A stretch of 30,531 nt of DNA from NCBI GenBank assembly GCA_910578215.1, contig CAJTPH010000031.1, positions 18,137 through 48,667 of the forward strand. The letters are read 5' to 3'. Below are positions 16,940 to 24,606 of this stretch, piece after piece; within the stretch, counting starts at the first letter, position 1, and every line of letters starts with the position of its first letter. This stretch comes from an uncultured Acetatifactor sp. GTDB taxonomy: Bacteria > Bacillota > Clostridia > Lachnospirales > Lachnospiraceae. The position numbers and the translations under genes are program-made. The notes beneath the pieces are model-generated. The model had not been told where the DNA came from and searched no databases. It worked only from the letters and a program-made list of their open reading frames with translations.

Positions 16940-18631
16940 TTACTCCGTCATGTGCATCTTGCGGTAGGCGGTGGGAGACACGCCGTACTTTGCCTTGAAT
17001 CGGGAAAGAAAATAGGTGGGGTTGCCGTAGCCGAGCATGTCGGCAATGTCGGCAACCTTTATTTTATTGTCCTGCACAAGCAGCCTTGCCGCCTCCTCCA
17101 GCTTGCGGTCGGAGATGTATTCGGAGAAGTTGGTGCCTGTATTTTTCTTGAACAGACGGCTCAGGTGGCTGTCTGTCATCTGCATTTTTCTCGCGATGGA
17201 ATTCAGATTTGCGTCGGCAAGGTCCTGCTCGATGTACATGTATATATTGTTCATGATCTGCTCGCTGCGCGTGCTGAGAACATGCTGGTTTTCCTGCTGG
17301 TAGTTCTGGATACAGGAGATCAGGTAATCGCAGAAGTGCTCGAAGCCGGGGTCTGCGCGCAGCACCGTGCTGCAGGAGCTCTGTACCATGGGGTGGGAGA
17401 AGCCGTTTTCCTGAAAAAACAGCTTAACCGCAGAGAAGGATTCCTCTGCAAAGCGGTACATTTCCGAGAAGGAATACGCTGTGCCGCCATGACGCGGGAG
17501 GCTGGTACAGGTGTCCCTGTAACGGCGCAGATATTCGTACAGATCCTCGTAAGCCCTGGTGCGCAGGTGGTTTTGGATGGCGCTTGCCACGCCCACGTCC
17601 ATTTTTCCCGTGCTGGTCTCGAGCTCCCGGATCTGGCTGATGGAAAGCCTTCGATCATAGCCTAAAAGCAGGCTGTAGCGCAGATGCCTGTGCAGATAGA
17701 GCGTTTCTTTTTCCATTTCCTGATACGTGGGCACGGCATTGCTGTAAAATATGTTGATGGCATATTCGGGGGCGGCGTTGTAGAGATTCATCTTCAGGGA
17801 ATCGCTCAACACCCGCAGGTTGTAATTGCTGTAATTCATATAGTACATCAGGCAGTCCGAACCGCGCTGGGAGGAAAACTGGAACAGTATCTTGTTTACG
17901 GAGAGATTCTCGCGTATGATCTGGTCGAAAAGCTCCAGGATATCCGGGCTGGCGGAAGCGCCCTCCATATTGTGGTAGTCGATGATAATGCCGCTGAAAT
18001 ATGGCCGGGAGCCGAAAGCGTCTTCATTTTCATAGGGAACTGTAATTTCCACTATCCGGTCCTCCTCCTTATTTTTGGGGGAGGTAAAGAGCAGAATCAG
18101 CACCGAAAGCATAACGGTCAGCATCAGCAGCAGCAAAAAGCCCTGAAGGTTGTAAAACGACTGCCTGAAAAGGGACCATCCGGCCAGCGCAGGCTCATAA
18201 TAGCAATAGCCCAATTCACTGTTCTGTGAAGGAATATAGCAAAAATAGTAGTCGGGCAGGCTGAGGTCCCTGTATGTGTACACAGCCTCCGGCGGAGTCG
18301 AAGCAGCCATAGAGGCGGAGCGCGCAAATTCGGAGATGGTGGCAACCAGCCTCCAGGAAAGGGGACTGTAGCCTTTCGTGAACAGAACCTGCCCGTTCTT
18401 TAATACTGCGAGAGTTGAAAGAGACGAGGCGAAGGGAAGCTCTGCGCCCTGATCCTCCATAATGGCGGCACAGGCTGCGGCATTTTCGCAGACGGACGCC
18501 TTCTGGGCGTTTTGGGTCTTCAGAATGGCAAGCCGGCACAGCGGCAAAAAGACCGCAAGCAATACTAAAAATATGATTATAAGCTGAAACCTGCGGCGAA
18601 TGCCCGGGTTTTTTACAAAATTGCCCCACAT
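16940..18631 (-). CDS. Membrane-anchored AraC-family transcriptional regulator
   Basis: This 563-residue protein has an N-terminal membrane anchor (LIIIFLVLLAVFLPLC, about 17-32) and an external sensor region. A second membrane helix (FLLLLMLTVMLSVLILLF, about 160-180) leads to a cytoplasmic linker. The C-terminal AraC DNA-binding domain covers about 465-563, with two helix-turn-helix units (LNSIARKMQMTDSHLSRLFK and VADIADMLGYGNPTYFLSRF) and the family ending GVSPTAYRK. The layout is like the membrane AraC regulators of carbohydrate loci such as Bacillus YesS. AGAAGGA lies eight bases before the ATG on the minus strand. It is divergent from the GH2-like operon, which it probably controls after sensing an extracellular sugar; this is inferred from position. 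Confidence 0.85.
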   Translation of the reverse strand: MWGNFVKNPGIRRRFQLIIIFLVLLAVFLPLCRLAILKTQNAQKASVCENAAACAAIMEDQGAELPFASSLSTLAVLKNGQVLFTKGYSPLSWRLVATISEFARSASMAASTPPEAVYTYRDLSLPDYYFCYIPSQNSELGYCYYEPALAGWSLFRQSFYNLQGFLLLLMLTVMLSVLILLFTSPKNKEEDRIVEITVPYENEDAFGSRPYFSGIIIDYHNMEGASASPDILELFDQIIRENLSVNKILFQFSSQRGSDCLMYYMNYSNYNLRVLSDSLKMNLYNAAPEYAINIFYSNAVPTYQEMEKETLYLHRHLRYSLLLGYDRRLSISQIRELETSTGKMDVGVASAIQNHLRTRAYEDLYEYLRRYRDTCTSLPRHGGTAYSFSEMYRFAEESFSAVKLFFQENGFSHPMVQSSCSTVLRADPGFEHFCDYLISCIQNYQQENQHVLSTRSEQIMNNIYMYIEQDLADANLNSIARKMQMTDSHLSRLFKKNTGTNFSEYISDRKLEEAARLLVQDNKIKVADIADMLGYGNPTYFLSRFKAKYGVSPTAYRKMHMTE

Positions 18632-18674
18632 GGTTATGATCCTTCTATGTGAAAGTGGAAGTTTTCGGTTAAGC

Positions 18675-18686
18675 CGTCAAATGACG
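18675..18686. promoter_or_regulatory. Palindrome CGTCA-AA-TGACG in the regulator leader
   Basis: This 12-base palindrome with a two-base centre lies just downstream of the candidate regulator promoter and would be within its transcript leader. It could be an operator or chance; only the symmetry and position support it. Confidence 0.35.
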
Positions 18687-18695
18687 CATAGGAGA

Positions 18696-18724
18696 ATAGT
18701 ATCATAGTTTTTTAAAAGCCACAA
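18696..18724 (-). promoter_or_regulatory. Promoter candidate for the AraC regulator
   Basis: On the minus strand TTGTGG (18719-18724) and TACTAT (18696-18701) are separated by 17 bases. The spacing is ideal and the boxes are moderate. It lies 65-93 bases ahead of the regulator start codon. Confidence 0.4.
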
Positions 18725-18794
18725 GCAATAATTCTTATTTATTTTTGCTTTTTTTTCAGGCTGATATCAATATATGAGCAGCTTGTAATCACCA

Positions 18795-18809
18795 TAAAAA
18801 CACATTTAT
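18795..18809 (+). repeat. 15-base sequence shared with 24558-24572, copy 1
   Basis: TAAAAACACATTTAT occurs here, in the GH2 operon's upstream region, and again ahead of the first ankyrin gene. Both copies are intergenic and in the same direction. It is AT-rich, so chance is possible. Confidence 0.35.
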
Positions 18810-18884
18810 GAATAAAGTATGAACAATATCAAAAAATGAATAGGTAAAAAAGTGTAAAAAAATTCAGTGGGCAAGAATTACTTA

Positions 18885-18913
18885 CTGACATTTCAGGAAA
18901 TTTATGATATTCT
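18885..18913 (+). promoter_or_regulatory. Promoter candidate for the GH2-like operon
   Basis: CTGACA (18885-18890) and TATTCT (18908-18913) are 17 bases apart. A-rich tracts lie upstream and could help RNA polymerase bind. Transcription would begin near 18920, giving a leader of about 105 bases. Confidence 0.45.
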
Positions 18914-18943
18914 TATTTAATAGATATCTTTACCCTTTTTATG

Positions 18944-18962
18944 CCCGGAGGGAAATGCCGGG
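18944..18962 (+). other. Leader hairpin CCCGG/CCGGG
   Basis: CCCGG (18944-18948) and CCGGG (18958-18962) form a five-bp GC stem around a nine-base loop in the untranslated leader of the GH2-like gene. It is too short and lacks a T-run to be a terminator. Confidence 0.3.
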
Positions 18963-19026
18963 GATCATTTGTGATTCTGCAGGGGCTGCACATATTTATG
19001 CCAAAGTATACAAGGGGGTATGAAAA

Positions 19027-22000
19027 ATGCGAATGGGTTCAGAGGTAAAGGCGGGGAAGTACAATTTTAATTATGGGTGGCATTTTACGCTTGCGGACAC
19101 CTTTCCGCTGAAGAAGGCGCTTACGGCTACGGCGGACGAAAAGGGGAGGCTTTTTTTTGAGAGAGATTACCTGGAAGAAGGGTGGAAGGAGGTCAGTCTT
19201 CCGCACACCTTTAATGACGAGGATCTGTTTGTAAACCGCATCGAGGATGCGGGAAGCGGGCAAAAGAGAACCTTCTCCTGTTACCGCAAGTGGTTCAGGC
19301 TGGGGGAAGCCGGGGAATCCGGGAGGGCTGAAGTGTCCGGGAAAGCCGGGGCGTCAGAGAAACGGAGTATGCCCGGGGAACCAAAGGCTTTTACTGAGGA
19401 TCAAAAGGCTTTTCTGGAGGAACAAAAGGTATTCCTTGAGAATCAAAAGGTTTTTCTTGAGATAGAAGGAATCCGCCAGACCTGTTATCTTTACATAAAC
19501 GGAAAGCCGGCGGGATATTATGAGGCGGGCGCTTTCCCTGTCGGCTTTGACATTACGGAATTTCTGACGGAGGATGAGGAGCAGCTGATTGCCATTGCCA
19601 CAGACAGCACCTCCTCCAGAAACATGGACTATATCAGTGCGGAAACCCCTAACCATCCCGAAGCGGTTCCGGGGGATTTCGTGGCGGCGATGACTTCAAA
19701 GGGGCAGCTGCCCGATACCCGGGCGGGGGTGGCATACCAGTGGAACTGCAATGACTTTAACCCCACGGTGGGAGGGCTGTCCAGAAATATTTATTTACAT
19801 ATTAAGCCTAAGACCTATCTGACTCTCCCCCTGTACAGCAATTTAAAGACCAAGGGCGTCTATGTCTATGCCACGGATTTCGATATTGAAAACCGGACGG
19901 CAAAACTGCATGTGGAGGCGGAGGTCAGGAACGAGAGCGACGCGGAGGCTAAGGCATATCTTGAGGTGACTTTCATGGATGCCCACGGCCATGTGGCGGC
20001 AAAGTTTCGGGGCGGTGAAAAAAGTCTTGAGGCTTCGGGGCAGCTTGAGGCCTTCCGGACCGTTATACCCCCAAATGCCTACCGCAGAACGGACGGCGGC
20101 TTTGAGCCCGTGGACGAGACGGAGGCGGGGGAGGTTGAGACCGGGTCGTACAGGGTGGAGGTACTGACGGCGGAAGCGGAAGCATCCGGTCTGAATTTCT
20201 GGGATATCGAGAATCCTTATCTGTATCATGTGTGCGTGAAGCTTTGGGTGGACGGCAGGCCGGCGGATGAGCAGGAGCTGGACACGGGATTTCGGAAGGT
20301 CGCTTATGGGGGCGGCTCCGGGCTTGAGATAAACGGGGCGAAGGTATGGCTGACAGGCTATGCTCAGAGAGCCACCAACGAGTGGGCGGCTCTGGGCTGT
20401 GCCCCTGACTGGCTTAAGGATGAGGATGCGAGGCTGATCAGGGAAAGCAACGCTAACCATATACGCTTTATGCATGTAGCCGGTTCGCCCGCGGATATCC
20501 GCTCCTATGACAGGTTCGGCGTGGTTTGTACCCAGCCGGCGGGAGACAAGGAGCGGGAGGTCTTCGGCAGACAGTGGAAGCAGCGCGTGGAGCTGATGCG
20601 GGATATCATAATCTATTTCAGGAACAGTCCCAGCATCGTTTTCTGGGAGGCGGGAAACAATTCCATAGGAAAGGAACATATGCGGGAGATGCGTCTCCTG
20701 AAGGAAAAGCTGGACCCTCACGGCGGCAGGTATATGGGCTGCCGCACCATCAACACCCAGGAGGTTATCTCGGAGGCGGAGTATGCGGGCACCATGCTGA
20801 ACCGTCATGCCGCAACCTTTATCGCCGGGCAGGTTCCCATCACGGAGACGGAGTATTTGCGGGAGGAGTCGCCAAGGCGTGTGTGGGATGATTTTACGCC
20901 GCCCTTTTATGACTATGACAATCTTTGGCTGGGCAAAGGCGGCAGAAAGCAGACGGGCTATGACTTTTATGACCTGACGGCAGAGGAGTTCGCCCTGGCG
21001 GCGGCATCGGGCTATCAGGAGTTCTTCCATGACAGGGTGGGCGGCGCATCCGGCAGGAATCTGTATTCCGCGGCGGCAGCCCTCTGCTGGACGGATTCCG
21101 CACAGCACGGCCGGCAGTCCTGCAGCGAGAACGGCAGAATGAGCGGCAGGGTGGATGCGGCGCGGGTGAAAAAGCAGAGCTTCCGGGTATTTCAGGTGAT
21201 GCAGTCGCCGGCGGCTGACGTGGCGATACTGGGGCACTGGAACTATCCGCAGGAAAGCCCCGAGGCTTACAGATATGCCCTGAAGGAATTTGACGGGACT
21301 GCCTGGGTAAAGACGGGGGCTTATGATTACAGGAATCCCAAAGACAAGACGGTCTATGTGGTGGGCAGCTACTGCGTCGCAAGAGTGGAGCTGTGGGTGA
21401 ACGGCAGGCTCGTGGGCAGCTGTGAAAAGCCCGTAAATACCTTTATTTTTCCGATTCCCCATGTGGACGTGACCCAGTCGGGCAGTATTCGGGCAGACGC
21501 TTACGACTATCAGGGAAGGCTTGTGGCCACAGATACGCTGGAGACTGCGGGAGAGCCTGCGAGGCTGAAGCTGACCGCTGTATGCGGGGAGGAGGGCTTT
21601 TTTGCCGACGGCGCGGACGTGGCGTACATAGATATCGAGGTTCAGGATAAGGACGGGCGCGTGTGTCCTCTCTGCGACAGTAAGCTCCGTTTCAGGACAG
21701 AGGGTCCGGCGGAATTCCTGGGAGGCTATAACAGCGGGCGTTTTAAAGGCCCTGACAGGGACGACAGTGTGATCCATAAAAATTACGTCTATGCGGAATG
21801 CGGGACCAACAGGGTATTTCTGCGGGCCGGCAGGGTTCCCGGAGAAATAACCGTGACTGCGGTAATGGAGAGGGAGAGCGGTGGTGGCGGAGCGCAGGGG
21901 GAAGCGATTCAGCAGAGCGTTGTGCTGCATACCGTAGAGGCAGACATGCGAAGCCTGACGGAGGCGCTTCCACGGCATCAGACAGCGAGGCTGACAAAAG

Positions 22001-22470
22001 ATTTTATTTCTGACAATTTCTCTCCTGAAAATTTTGTCAGGAAAGACGCGTTTCCGGCAAATGTCCCTGCGGACGCCGCAAAATATACGAAGAAAGAGGG
22101 GCTCTACTGTAAGGTGCTGGTGAACGGTCAGGAGCCGGATACGCGGGGCATCATGAGCAGGGTGGACAACGGCAGTATTTACAGCCCTATTCTTTATATT
22201 CTGAAATCCATGCACGGAAGCAGGCCGGAGGCATTTTCCTATTCCTATAAGGATAAGGTGCTGACCATAGACAGCGGGGCATATCATGTGGAGGCGGAGG
22301 CGGGCCATACCCATATGCTGGTAAACGGGGAGGAAAATCTTCTGAACGGGCAGCCCTATGAGGATGGCGAGGGCAACCTGATCGTGGAGATCAACGCGGT
22401 CATTTCCTATATTCAGGGAGTTTCGGCGGGCTATGACGAGATGGCGAATCTGTTCAGGATCAGCTGGTAA
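19027..22470 (+). CDS. GH2-like glycoside hydrolase, large, cytosolic
   Basis: This 1147-residue protein starts at ATG 19027 behind AAGGGGG and has no signal peptide. It has the GH2 layout. A sugar-binding jelly roll includes WKEVSLPHTFNDED, YRKWFRL and CYLYINGKPAGYYEAG. An Ig-like sandwich and a TIM barrel follow (NANHIRFMH; SIVFWEAGNNSIG at 537-549). A DUF4982-like domain (WVNGRLVGSCEKPVNTFIFP) and a further Ig-like domain come next. The last ~120 residues (KVLVNGQEPDT, TIDSGAYHVEAEAG) resemble copper-amine-oxidase-N stalk domains. The normal acid/base Glu of the GNE motif is Asn545; Glu541 or the Glu cluster at 607/609 may matter. A 21-bp tandem repeat expands the jelly roll. It probably acts on imported oligosaccharides; beta-galactosidase-type activity is only a family-level guess. 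Confidence 0.8.
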   Translation: MRMGSEVKAGKYNFNYGWHFTLADTFPLKKALTATADEKGRLFFERDYLEEGWKEVSLPHTFNDEDLFVNRIEDAGSGQKRTFSCYRKWFRLGEAGESGRAEVSGKAGASEKRSMPGEPKAFTEDQKAFLEEQKVFLENQKVFLEIEGIRQTCYLYINGKPAGYYEAGAFPVGFDITEFLTEDEEQLIAIATDSTSSRNMDYISAETPNHPEAVPGDFVAAMTSKGQLPDTRAGVAYQWNCNDFNPTVGGLSRNIYLHIKPKTYLTLPLYSNLKTKGVYVYATDFDIENRTAKLHVEAEVRNESDAEAKAYLEVTFMDAHGHVAAKFRGGEKSLEASGQLEAFRTVIPPNAYRRTDGGFEPVDETEAGEVETGSYRVEVLTAEAEASGLNFWDIENPYLYHVCVKLWVDGRPADEQELDTGFRKVAYGGGSGLEINGAKVWLTGYAQRATNEWAALGCAPDWLKDEDARLIRESNANHIRFMHVAGSPADIRSYDRFGVVCTQPAGDKEREVFGRQWKQRVELMRDIIIYFRNSPSIVFWEAGNNSIGKEHMREMRLLKEKLDPHGGRYMGCRTINTQEVISEAEYAGTMLNRHAATFIAGQVPITETEYLREESPRRVWDDFTPPFYDYDNLWLGKGGRKQTGYDFYDLTAEEFALAAASGYQEFFHDRVGGASGRNLYSAAAALCWTDSAQHGRQSCSENGRMSGRVDAARVKKQSFRVFQVMQSPAADVAILGHWNYPQESPEAYRYALKEFDGTAWVKTGAYDYRNPKDKTVYVVGSYCVARVELWVNGRLVGSCEKPVNTFIFPIPHVDVTQSGSIRADAYDYQGRLVATDTLETAGEPARLKLTAVCGEEGFFADGADVAYIDIEVQDKDGRVCPLCDSKLRFRTEGPAEFLGGYNSGRFKGPDRDDSVIHKNYVYAECGTNRVFLRAGRVPGEITVTAVMERESGGGGAQGEAIQQSVVLHTVEADMRSLTEALPRHQTARLTKDFISDNFSPENFVRKDAFPANVPADAAKYTKKEGLYCKVLVNGQEPDTRGIMSRVDNGSIYSPILYILKSMHGSRPEAFSYSYKDKVLTIDSGAYHVEAEAGHTHMLVNGEENLLNGQPYEDGEGNLIVEINAVISYIQGVSAGYDEMANLFRISW
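19384..19467 (+). repeat. In-frame 21-bp tandem repeat, four units, inside the GH2-like gene
   Basis: Four imperfect 7-residue units (KAFTEDQ, KAFLEEQ, KVFLENQ, KVFLEIE) occupy residues 120-147. The last unit is the native jelly-roll strand that leads into GIRQTCYLYING, and the earlier units look like copies of it. A Gly/Glu/Ala-rich segment of about 30 residues precedes them. Slippage expansion is the simplest explanation. Confidence 0.85.
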
Positions 22471-22526
22471 AGATCCGGTGAGGCGGAGTATGATATTGAA
22501 AAGATTCTGGAGGAAACGGAAGAAAT

Positions 22527-23834
22527 ATGGAACCCATTTTAATTGGAAGGATTGATATATCGAGGGCGGGGAAGAACTGCAAAATATTGCTGGGGGATAT
22601 CGACGGGGACGGGCGCATGGAGCTTGTGTGCGTTCAGCCTGACGGCGGAATCGACGACCGCTATGTACCCCATATGGCAGTGTGCCTGACGGCGTTTTCA
22701 CTGACGGGGGAGCTCCTTTGGCAGGTGGGCGAGCCTGTGGCGCAGCCCGGGGGTCCCGGTTCGGATTATCCGGTGCAGATAGCCGATATCGACGGGGACG
22801 GAAGGCCGGAGGTGCTTGCCGTCATGAATAAGGTCCTTTTGGTGCTGGACGGTGCAAGGGGGCAGGTGAAGAAGGAGTTTCCATTGAACAGACTGCCTCA
22901 GCTTGCCTCCCGTGACCCCAGGTTTCCCCAGGGGGAGGGCTGCCCTAATGCCCATGACTGTATTATCGTCGCCAATTTACGGGGAAGGGAAACGCCAGGG
23001 GATATTATTTTGAAGGACCGGTACGAAAACCTGTGGGCGTTGGACGGGGACTTTAACCTGCTCTGGACCCACAGCGGCAATGTGGGGCATTTTCCCCTTG
23101 CCTGCGATATCGACGGGGACGGGCGCGACGAGGTGATGGCGGGCTATGACCTGCTTTCGCCGGAGGGGAAGGTCCTTTGGTCCTGTAAGGATCTGGACGA
23201 TCATGCGGACTGCCTCTGGATGGGGGATGTCAACGGCGACGGAAAGCCCGAGCTATGTGTGGGAGGCAGCGTAACCTGTCTCTATGACGCGGAGGGAAGG
23301 GAGCTGTGGCGGTATGACGGCTCCATTGAGTCCCAGCATGTGGCGCTTGGAAAATTTCTTCCCGACAGCCCGGGGCTTCAGGTGGCGGGGCTGGACAGAA
23401 TCCGCCGGGGAGACGGCCACAAGGGGCAGCATGACGGCAAGGACGGCATGTTCCTTTTAGACTGCCAGGGCAGGGAGCTCTGGAAGGAGGACCGCCGGAC
23501 AAAGGGCTGGCTTACCATTGTCAACACTTTCCGCAACTGGGCGGGGGAGGGGAGGGATTATATTCTTGCCTACCGCAGAGGCGGCGGAGTCAAGCCTGCC
23601 CTGTACAACGGGGAGATGGAGGCTGTGGTGACCTTCCCTGAGGACGGATATGTGCTGAGCGGGGATTTGTTCGGGCGCGGCTGCGAGGATGCGGTCATCT
23701 ATGCGGACGGAACGGCATGGCTTTACTCGGGCAAGCCCTATGACCTGGGGCAGAAGCCTTCCGGACGGGCAATTCCCCAGACGGGCAGACTGTACCGCTC
23801 TACCCTGTATCCCGGTTGCGTGTACGGGGAGTGA
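22527..23834 (+). CDS. FG-GAP beta-propeller, distantly rhamnogalacturonan-lyase-like
   Basis: This 435-residue protein has no signal peptide. It contains at least four calcium-type blade loops: GDIDGDGRMEL, ADIDGDGRPEV, CDIDGDGRDEV and GDVNGDGKPEL. Blade strands end in LLWQVG, LLWTHSG, VLWSC, ELWRYDG and ELWKED. The pattern of aspartate-rich loops followed by Trp-containing strands resembles FG-GAP/VCBS propellers and the family-11 rhamnogalacturonan lyases. It is shorter than those (~600 residues) and I cannot identify a catalytic site. ATG 22527 follows GGAGGAAA at 11 bases. The gene lies 56 bases after the GH2-like gene and is followed by the YesU-like gene, so all three are probably one operon for pectin-type oligosaccharides. 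A non-enzymatic binding propeller is the alternative. Confidence 0.65.
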   Translation: MEPILIGRIDISRAGKNCKILLGDIDGDGRMELVCVQPDGGIDDRYVPHMAVCLTAFSLTGELLWQVGEPVAQPGGPGSDYPVQIADIDGDGRPEVLAVMNKVLLVLDGARGQVKKEFPLNRLPQLASRDPRFPQGEGCPNAHDCIIVANLRGRETPGDIILKDRYENLWALDGDFNLLWTHSGNVGHFPLACDIDGDGRDEVMAGYDLLSPEGKVLWSCKDLDDHADCLWMGDVNGDGKPELCVGGSVTCLYDAEGRELWRYDGSIESQHVALGKFLPDSPGLQVAGLDRIRRGDGHKGQHDGKDGMFLLDCQGRELWKEDRRTKGWLTIVNTFRNWAGEGRDYILAYRRGGGVKPALYNGEMEAVVTFPEDGYVLSGDLFGRGCEDAVIYADGTAWLYSGKPYDLGQKPSGRAIPQTGRLYRSTLYPGCVYGE

Positions 23835-23884
23835 ACGGAAGAAAAACTGCAGAGACGGAACAAATATTAGGAGGAGCTTTTATT

Positions 23885-24550
23885 ATGTCGGAAATGAAAT
23901 TAATTTATGAGAACGCACTTGGCAGTGAGGAGGATATAAAGGGCTTTATTCTGGAGGGCAGCGCAAAGCTTTCCTTCCCGGAGGGGAAGCTCAGGATGGA
24001 AAACGCCATTAGCGCGCAGCAGGGCCAGAAGGCGAACTATGTGCTGTGGTGTCCTGTGGATTTTCCCTCCGATGTAAGGGTGGAGTGGAAATTCCAGCCG
24101 CTGACGGAGCCGGGACTGGCTATTCTGTTCTTTGCCGCAAAGGGAAGGAACGGGGAAGACATCTTTGACGAGGCGCTGACAAAGAGGACAGGGGAGTATG
24201 CGCAGTATCATCACGGCGATATCGATGCCTTTCATGTGTCGTACTTTCGCAGGAAGGAGCCGGATGAGAGGGCGCTGCACACCTGCAATTTAAGAAAAAG
24301 CTACGGCTTTCATCTGGTGTCCCAGGGAGGAGACCCGATACCGGACGCGGACGACTGCGGGCAGATGTATAAGATCGCATTGGAAAAGAAGGGAAATCTG
24401 GTTCGTTTTCTGGTGGAGGAGGTCGAGGTATTCCGGTTTGAGGACGACGGCGAAGCCTACGGACCGCTCCTTGGCGGCGGAAAGATCGGATTCCGTCAGC
24501 TGGCTCCCATGATTGCGGAGTACGCGGACCTGAAGGTCTACGCGCTGTAA
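23885..24550 (+). CDS. yesU: YesU-like protein (DUF1961), lectin-fold, rhamnogalacturonan locus
   Basis: This 221-residue protein matches the Bacillus subtilis YesU family over its whole length. Recognisable stretches are VLWCPVDFPSDVRVEW, PGLAILFFAAKGRNGEDIFD, RTGEYAQYHHGDIDAFHVSY, ERALHTCNLRKSYGFHL and GGGKIGFRQLAPMIAEYADL. YesU has a concanavalin-like sandwich fold and belongs to the yes cluster for rhamnogalacturonan use, but its own activity is not established. ATG 23885 was chosen because AGGAGG (23869-23874) precedes it by ten bases; a longer frame to 23816 overlaps the upstream gene. The protein has no signal peptide. It is the strongest indicator that the operon handles pectin fragments. 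Confidence 0.88.
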   Translation: MSEMKLIYENALGSEEDIKGFILEGSAKLSFPEGKLRMENAISAQQGQKANYVLWCPVDFPSDVRVEWKFQPLTEPGLAILFFAAKGRNGEDIFDEALTKRTGEYAQYHHGDIDAFHVSYFRRKEPDERALHTCNLRKSYGFHLVSQGGDPIPDADDCGQMYKIALEKKGNLVRFLVEEVEVFRFEDDGEAYGPLLGGGKIGFRQLAPMIAEYADLKVYAL

Positions 24551-24557
24551 TATAATG

Positions 24558-24572
24558 TAAAAACACATTTAT
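24558..24572 (+). repeat. 15-base sequence shared with 18795-18809, copy 2
   Basis: TAAAAACACATTTAT lies between the YesU-like and ankyrin genes and overlaps the second of two TATAAT boxes (24551-24556 and 24570-24575). Neither box has a good -35 partner, so a promoter here is uncertain. Confidence 0.35.
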
Positions 24573-24606
24573 AATGTTAGAAAAGAATGCTAAAAGGAGA
24601 AAGGAA

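Larger units (their letters stand above)
18632..19026. other. Divergent promoter region between regulator and GH2 operon
   Basis: These 395 AT-rich bases contain no protein gene. They hold a minus-strand promoter candidate with a small palindrome downstream, a plus-strand promoter candidate at 18885-18913, a 15-base sequence repeated at 24558, and a short leader hairpin at 18944-18962. The GH2 gene's AAGGGGG ribosome binding site lies at 19012-19018. Confidence 0.75.

Noticed and set aside
19843..22701. Long minus-strand open frame of 952 codons opposite the GH2-like gene
   Set aside because: It is the shadow of a high-GC coding strand. The plus-strand protein has clear GH2 domains, while the minus-strand translation is rich in Arg, His and Pro and has no recognisable motif.
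22590..23240. Near-identical DNA repeats (GATATCGACGGGGACGG) as a mobile or regulatory repeat
   Set aside because: They are in frame, encode the DIDGDG loops of the propeller blades and have blade spacing, so they are protein repeats.
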